Shown piece by piece: positions 58,570-64,000 of a stretch of DNA of 64,000 nucleotides (its first letter is position 1; the number at the start of each line of letters is the position of its first letter). The notes below the pieces were generated by a model. That model did not search any database. It saw only the letters and a program-made list of their open reading frames with translations, and had not been told where the DNA came from. The position numbers and the translations under genes are program-made. Source of the DNA: Tulasnella sp. 424 (Eukaryota > Basidiomycota > Agaricomycetes > Cantharellales > Tulasnellaceae); assembly GCA_019633425.1 (NCBI GenBank), contig WSUB01000093.1:62001-126000 (forward strand). Reading direction: 5' to 3'.

Positions 58570-58878
58570 AAAATCTAAGGGTGGCTGTTCAGTTTCTTAG
58601 ATTGACCGTTCAGTCAAAAATCACTGGAAGGTGCAACTACCGGCGTTACCAGCATAAACGGGGAACTAGTGCAACGAATAAGAGGCTTAGCGATTGTCAT
58701 AACCCGCGCACGAAGAATCCTTCAGCCAGACTCCCTTCCGACCAGCTTCTCCCTTTTTTTCCCTCTCCCATTCGTCAAGTTCATCAGGTCTGCTGCATGG
58801 GCTCGGTTTCCCGAGTTCGGAGATAGCCGGGGGAAACAGAGAACTCTCCTGCCCGAAGCAGAAAATCCTGGAATTGCC

Positions 58879-61270
58879 AGAGCATTAGGGCGTGTACATG
58901 AAGGCACTTAGCATGCTAATGCGTAACAGCATAAGTCGGAACCATACAGCATACATCATTGCAGCAATCTTCCACCCGAGGTGGAAGCTGGTGACCCTCT
59001 GCTGGCCTCGTCATCAACCTCGCGTCAGTACAACGTAGCTACCATCACGATGTTGAAAAAGAATCGGTAAAGATTGTACTAAACTAGTCCGTGTGTTAGC
59101 AGGCCCTAACAGAAAGCGTGCCCGTTAATGGGTATAGCATCGAAAACCTCATCGCCCCTGCTAACAGCCCCAAACCATGGGTAACCTCCCATCCCCAACT
59201 AATGCGACTGCTTAGCACCTTCTTGCGCCTGATAGAGTCTGGCCATCCAGTCCCGTACCGCATCCGTCATCCAGTTTTGATCCCAGGTCCTGTTCCAATC
59301 AAACTCGCATTCGAGGGCTTGACAGGAGTCCGGGCCATAATTGCTAAGCACAACGGTTACCTCAGGTCCGCAGATCCTCGCCAGGAACTCTGCGAGAGGT
59401 TGTATTATTCCATCCGGGGCGTGGGCATCCAACAAGGTGAGTCTCCGAAGACTTTTGAACCGGGATGGAACGGCGTTCGTATTAGGGATATCTCCGACAC
59501 AGTCGAAAGGAGCAGCGAGATTTTCCAGGGCAGGAAAGGATTCCGCAAATGTAAGGAGGTGGCATGGATCAAATTGACTTCCTTGATCGGAGTACAGGAT
59601 CAAGGACGCTACTCTCCTCCAAGCTTGGCCCATCCTTTGGATGTCTTGGGTGTCCAGATGCAGCTTGGATTCAAGCCAAAGGCCAACATCTTCCAAGGCG
59701 GAGAGTTGAAGCAGAGGCTCGATGTCCGCCAGACCCATGGTCTCCTGTGGCACATGAGTCTCCGACCGTGCGAGACGAATACATCGCAAAGAATGACCAC
59801 TCCTGGCCAATGCATTCAGAGCCAGTTGGAGCCTCTCGCTCGTAAGGTCCCTCATTTCTCCGCAGAACGTCCGAAGCTGTGGTGAAGCTTGACATACTTC
59901 AGACATGGTTGCTACGTCCTGAATGTGGTAGGATGGAAGACGCAATTGACGTAAACTACGTTGGGTTTTGAGGAATGCATTTAGTGAGGTGCTCATGGTA
60001 GCGTCCTGATAGGAGGTGAAATTTGTTCCGAATTCGAAAGACTTGAGGCGGTTTGCGAGCGACGATGAGAGGTCGGAGAGAAGCCTGTTCACCTGGTCCA
60101 CCGAGGCGTTTTCTGGCCGAATGAAAAGACACATTCGCTCCAGCAAAGGAGGGCAAAACGCCGTGACGTTGCTCAGCCCGGTCCCATCGACATCCCAATG
60201 TGCGGCTCGGAGGTTGGGCAGGATTCCTCCCTCTGGGTGGACAGCGAGGGCTTGCATAACCAGTCCACTGGATATCCCCACATCGTAGCTCGGGTCATCG
60301 CATGCGAGATGTCGCACTCGTGCACCATACGACTTGAAAAGGTCCCAAGACTTTGCAGTTAAGACAACGTCAGGGTGCAGATCCTACAAGAAGTACAGGC
60401 GGTTGGTCATTATGCTAGCGACGCAGAGGGCTCTCAGACTTACGTAGCCAAGTTCAGTACGTTTTAGCGAGCCGAGAAGCCCAAAGAGTGGTCGGAGTGA
60501 CGGGATTGATCTCCAAAGCTCGTCTAGTGCAACACCGCTCCAATGGCGACATACGACGGCAGCAGCCGCACAATCCTGCTGGCCAAGCATCCCAAAAATC
60601 ATGGCCATGACTTCTATGGGTATCTCCTGGATGATCGCTAGGATACCGCCCAATTAGAAACCCGCAAACGATGATGAAGGAATACCGCGCGGTCGCCTAC
60701 TCACCTCCTCTTCTTGATCGACAAGACATGGAATCTTCCGAACCTTGACTAGGTGCAATGAATAGCTCAGATTTCCTTAAGCGGGCTAATGATGGCTGTG
60801 ATTTGATGCGGCAGGCAAATGAATGGGAAGCAAGTAAGTCACGACCGTCGTCAAAACCACACCCAAGGATAATGCGTACCATTTTTTGTTTTGCTTTCGG
60901 AGACGCACGTACTACGGAACTTGACTATATGGGAGTCGAAGCGAATGTAGAAAGTTTGGAAAACACCGTTGAGCGCGCGGGAAAGGAAGACGAGGCTTAT
61001 TCTTGGTGTTGAACGTTCGAGTGAACGGAGCATGTTGTTCCCGCGCTTCCGCCACCAGAAACCGTTAAACGCACTGCAAACTACCGATGTACGCACTGGG
61101 CCACCCACCACGCCAGTTGCGTTGGTACTATTATTATTAATAAAAGTCGGAGTCATATAGTGCGAATTATTGCAACAATCTCTACCCCGGGGTGAGGTCG
61201 AGGATGCCGACCTATTGCTAGCCCCGTGGTAGCTGTACCAGCACGATATAACATGGAACTGGGACACAAT
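58879..61270. repeat. Tandem array, unit 1 (about 2.4 kb, with F-box gene)
   Basis: Borders were placed at the recurring agagcattag...gcgtaacagcNtaagtcgga motif, found at 58879, 61271 and (degenerate) 63687, giving offsets of 2392 and 2416 nt. The unit holds a border region, the 3' flank and the whole of an F-box gene on the minus strand, and its upstream region. Confidence 0.88.
59199..60729 (-). CDS. F-box protein, tandem copy 1
   Basis: Three exons. The start is the short first exon at ATG 60729 (MSCRSRRG), joined by a 5' intron to AIIQEIPIEVMAMIFGMLGQ, an F-box (IPIEVM-x-IF...VVCRHWSGVALDELWRSIP). After RTELGY a second intron leads to DLHPDVVLTAKSWDLFKSY and about 390 residues of irregular leucine-rich repeats (PNLRAAHWDVDGTGLSN, RSLRQLRLPSYHIQD, LLQLSALEDVGLWL, FKSLRRLTLLDAHAPDG), ending YQAQEGAKQSH at 59199. 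The frame begins without ATG just inside exon 2, so a model lacking the first exon would start wrongly. A substrate receptor of an SCF ubiquitin ligase is the likely role. Intact. Confidence 0.82.
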
Positions 61271-61612
61271 AGAGCATTAGAGCGCATGCATGAAGCCGTC
61301 TTGCCATTATGCTACTGCGTAACAGCTTAAGTCGGAACCGTACAGCATACGTCATTGCAGCAATCTCCCACCCGAGGTAGAAGCTGCCGACACTCTGCTC
61401 TGCTGGTCTCGCCATCGACCTTGCGTGCGCGGTGTCAGTACAACGTAGTTATTGCATCACGACATTGGAAGAGAATCGGTAGAGATTGTAGTAAATTAGT
61501 CCGTGTGTTAGCAGGCCCTAGCATAAAGCGTACCCGGTACCGGGCATAGCATCGAAAACCTCATCGCTCCTGTTAACAGTCACAAACTGCCCATCCCCGA
61601 CTAATGTGACTG
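60730..61612. other. Spacer between F-box copies
   Basis: This contains the upstream region of copy 1, the unit border at about 61271, and the 3' flank of copy 2. A smaller internal echo is visible: the stretch around 61139-61240 (agtcggagtcatatagtgcg...) resembles the one starting at 61330 (agtcggaaccgtacagcata...), so the border itself seems to hold a degenerate direct repeat of about 180 bp. No gene is seen. Confidence 0.55.
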
Positions 61613-63686
61613 CTAAGTACTTTCTTGCCCCTGATAGAGTCTGGCCATCTGATCTCGTACCTCCCACGTTACGATGCGCTGATCCCAGGCCGTGTCCCAA
61701 TCAAACTCGACTGCGAGGGCTTGACAGAAGTCCGGGCCATCCTTGGTAAGCACAACGGCTACCTCAGGTCTACAAACCATTGTCAGGAACTCCGCGAGAG
61801 GTGGTATTATTCCATTCGGGGTGAAGGCATTTAACAAGGTAAGTCTCCGAAGACGTTTGAACCGGGATGGAACGCCGTTCGTATTAGGGATATCTCCGAC
61901 ACAGTTGAAAGGAGCAGCGAGTTTTTCCAGGGCAGGAAAGGATTCCGCAAATGTAAGGAGGTGGGATAGATCAAATTGACTCCCTCGAGAGGAGTAGAGG
62001 AACAAGGACGCTAACCTCCTCCAAGCTTGACCCATCCTTTTGATGTCTTGGGTGTCCAGATGCAGCTCGAGTCGAAGCCAAAGGCCAATATCTTCCAAGG
62101 CGGAGAGTTGTAACAGAGGCTCGATGTCCGCCAGACGCGTGGTCTCTGGTGGTCTCCCATCACTCTCCGACCGCGCGAGATGAATACATCGCAAAGAATG
62201 ACCACTTCTGGTCAATGCATTCAGAGCCAGTTGGAACTTCTCGCTCGTAAAGTCCCTCATCTCTCCGCAGAACGTCCGAAGCTGTGGTGAAGCTTGGCAG
62301 ACTTCAGACATGGTCACTACGTCCTGAATGTGGTAGGATGGAAGACCCAATTGATGCAAACTACGTTGGGTTTTGAGGAATGCATTCAGCGATGTGCTTA
62401 TGGCAGCGTCCTCAGAGGAGGTGAAGTATGTTCCGAATTCGAAAGACCTGAGGCGGTTTGCGAGTGACGATGAGAGGTCGGAGAGAAGTCTGCTCATCTG
62501 GTCCAGCGAGTCGTTTTCCTGCCGAATGAAAAGACGCATTCGCTCCAGTAAAGGAGGGCAAAAAGCCGTGATGTTGTTCAGCCCGATCCCATCTACATCC
62601 CAATCTACGGATCGGAGGTTGGGCAGGATTCCGCCATCTGGGTGGACAGCGAGGGCTCGCATAATCAATCCATTCGATAACCCCACATCGTTGCGCAAGT
62701 CATCGTACGTGAAATGTCGGACTCGTGCACCATACGACTTGAAAAGGTCCCAAGACCCTTCAGTCAAGACAACGTCAGGGTGTAGATCCTACAAGAAGTA
62801 CAGATAGTTAGTTCTCGTTCCAGCAGCGCAGAAGGTTCTCTGACGCACATAGCCAAGTTTGGTATCCTCCAGCGGGCCAAGAAGCTTGAAAAGCGGCAGG
62901 AGTGACGGGATTGATCTCCAAAGTTCGTCTAGTGCAACGCCGCTCCAACCGCGACATACGACGGCAGCGACCGCACAATCCTGTTTGTCAAGCTTCCCAA
63001 AAATCATGACCATGACTTCTATGGGTATCTCTTGGATGATCGCTGGGATACCGCCCAATTAGAAACCCCCAAACGACGATGAAGGAATACCGCGCGGTCG
63101 CCTGCTCACTTCCTCTCTTTGATCGACAAGACATGGAATCCTCCGAACCTTGACTAGGTGCATTGGATAGTTCAGATTTCCTTGAGCGAGCTAATGATGA
63201 CTGTGATTTGATCCGGAGTGGGAAGCAAGTAAGTCACGGCGGTCCGAGTGACATGTCAAAACCATGACACTCAAAGATATTGCGTACCATTTTCGGTTTT
63301 GCTTTCGGAAACGCACGTACTCCGGAACTTGACTATATGTGGGAGTCGAAGGGAATCCGGAAAGTTTGGAAAACGCCGTTGAGCGCGCGGGAAAGCAAGA
63401 CAAGGGTTAATCTTGATAATGGTGTTCAACGTTCGAATCATGGAGCATGTTGTTCTCGCGCTTCCGCCACCAGAAACGGGCAAAGGGAACCCAAACTACC
63501 GATGTACGCACTGACCCACCCACCACGCCAAATACGTTAGTACTGTTCTTGATAACAAAGTCGGAATCATATAGTGCGAATTCTCAGAACAACCTCTTCT
63601 CCGGGGGCGGGGTCGATAATGCCAGCCCATTTCTAGCCCCCTGGTCACTGTACCAGCACCATATAGCATTAGAACAGGAACACAAT
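61271..63686. repeat. Tandem array, unit 2 (about 2.4 kb, with F-box gene)
   Basis: Second direct copy of the unit at 58879-61270, similar along its whole length including upstream and border regions. The first intron, start exon and gene order are conserved. Confidence 0.88.
61613..63134 (-). CDS. F-box protein, tandem copy 2
   Basis: Same three-exon plan as copy 1: first exon at ATG 63134 (MSCRSKRG), then TIIQEIPIEVMVMIFGKLDK...VVCRGWSGVALDELWRSIP, then after KLGY the long exon with DLHPDVVLTEGSWDLFKSY and leucine-rich repeats, ending YQGQEST at 61613. It differs from copy 1 by many scattered substitutions and a shorter C-terminus, without stops or frameshifts, so both copies look functional. 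Changes are spread over the repeat region, where target recognition would occur. Confidence 0.82.
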
Positions 63687-64000
63687 AGAACATTAGAGCG
63701 CACTCATGAGGCCACCTGGTCGTTATACAAATGCGCCAACAGCACAAGTCGGAATTACACAATGTGCATTGTTGCAACTCCCTCCTACCCGAGGTGAGGT
63801 TGCCGACCCTCTGCTCCGCTAGTCTCGTCATCGACCTAGCGTGCGCCGTGTCAGTATAGCGTGGCTATTGCATCACGATATTGGAAGAGGAACACAGGAG
63901 TACGGGCGTGAATGGTCAAAAATTGGTAGTAAATTAGTCCGTGTAACAACAGGCCTGACCGCCAACAACTGCTAGATGGATAGGTAGCAGAGACTGTGCC
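63687..64000. repeat. Tandem array, start of unit 3 (cut by window end)
   Basis: From 63687 the sequence again follows the unit border (aacattagagcg, then aacagcacaagtcggaatt and gcatcacgatattggaagag), and continues to the window end in the same order as 61271-61560. If the array goes on, the 3' end of another F-box gene should lie shortly beyond 64000. Confidence 0.75.

Noticed and set aside
59118..59885. Plus-strand 255-codon frame over F-box copy 1
   Set aside because: Antisense shadow of the leucine-rich-repeat exon, and copy 2 does not keep it open over the same length.

Overview
This is a fungal nuclear segment, most likely from a basidiomycete. The genes are cut by many short GT-AG introns (mostly 50-70 nt), spacing is tight, there is no operon logic, and the recognisable products are fungal: a class IV type chitin synthase, an OPT peptide transporter, Msn2-like zinc fingers, a QDE-1-type RNA-dependent RNA polymerase, DHA1 drug transporters, and ribosomal and rRNA-processing proteins. 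The exact lineage cannot be fixed from sequence alone. No rRNA, tRNA or CRISPR was recognised, and no complete transposon.

Layout. 1-3.5 kb: no recognisable gene. 3.5-8.6 kb: a C2H2 transcription factor (+) and an OPT oligopeptide transporter (-). 8.6-12.6 kb: gene-poor, with a 24-bp tandem repeat and a pair of inverted GGAC-microsatellite arms. 12.6-19.2 kb: an unrecognised coiled-coil repeat gene (+) convergent with a large chitin synthase (-). 21.7-27.9 kb: a direct tandem duplication of about 3.09 kb, each copy holding an intact DHA1-type MFS transporter and a conserved promoter with a TTGTCGC cluster and a TGCCGA-N2-TCGGCA palindrome. 28.0-29.8 kb: divergent ribosomal protein genes (uS4/RPS9 and eL21/RPL21). 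30.0-31.6 kb: an unrecognised nuclear-looking protein. 31.9-39.9 kb: two MYND-finger paralogues, both on the minus strand, flanking an RNA-dependent RNA polymerase on the plus strand. 40.5-47.2 kb: two coiled-coil genes. 47.4-52.6 kb: housekeeping genes (mannose-6-phosphate-receptor/Atg27-like, RRP36, a roadblock/LC7 Ragulator-like protein, a CstF-64 hinge protein). 54.2-58.6 kb: a secreted protein, a possible paralogue fragment, an F-box/LRR-like gene and a small gene with an unresolved frame. 58.9-64.0 kb: a tandem array of about 2.4-kb units, each with an F-box gene; a third unit begins before the window ends.

The strongest candidate for something new is the RdRP gene. Its last long frame has a strong donor (GTACGT at 37721) and a 59-nt intron. 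Removing it carries the polymerase frame without a stop into a DUF1771 plus Smr (DLHG / GxGxHS) module ending at 38630. The locus therefore probably encodes an RNA-dependent RNA polymerase fused to an Smr-family RNA nuclease domain, and intron retention would give a polymerase-only form stopping at 37832. If the Smr module were a separate gene, its best start codon (37808) would lie inside the polymerase reading frame, so the two are at least physically interlocked. An RNA-silencing polymerase joined to a domain linked to mRNA cleavage in no-go decay, framed by two MYND paralogues, deserves direct testing.

Gene models were assembled by hand from frames and splice signals. Exon junctions are given where they were worked out base by base; others are approximate.
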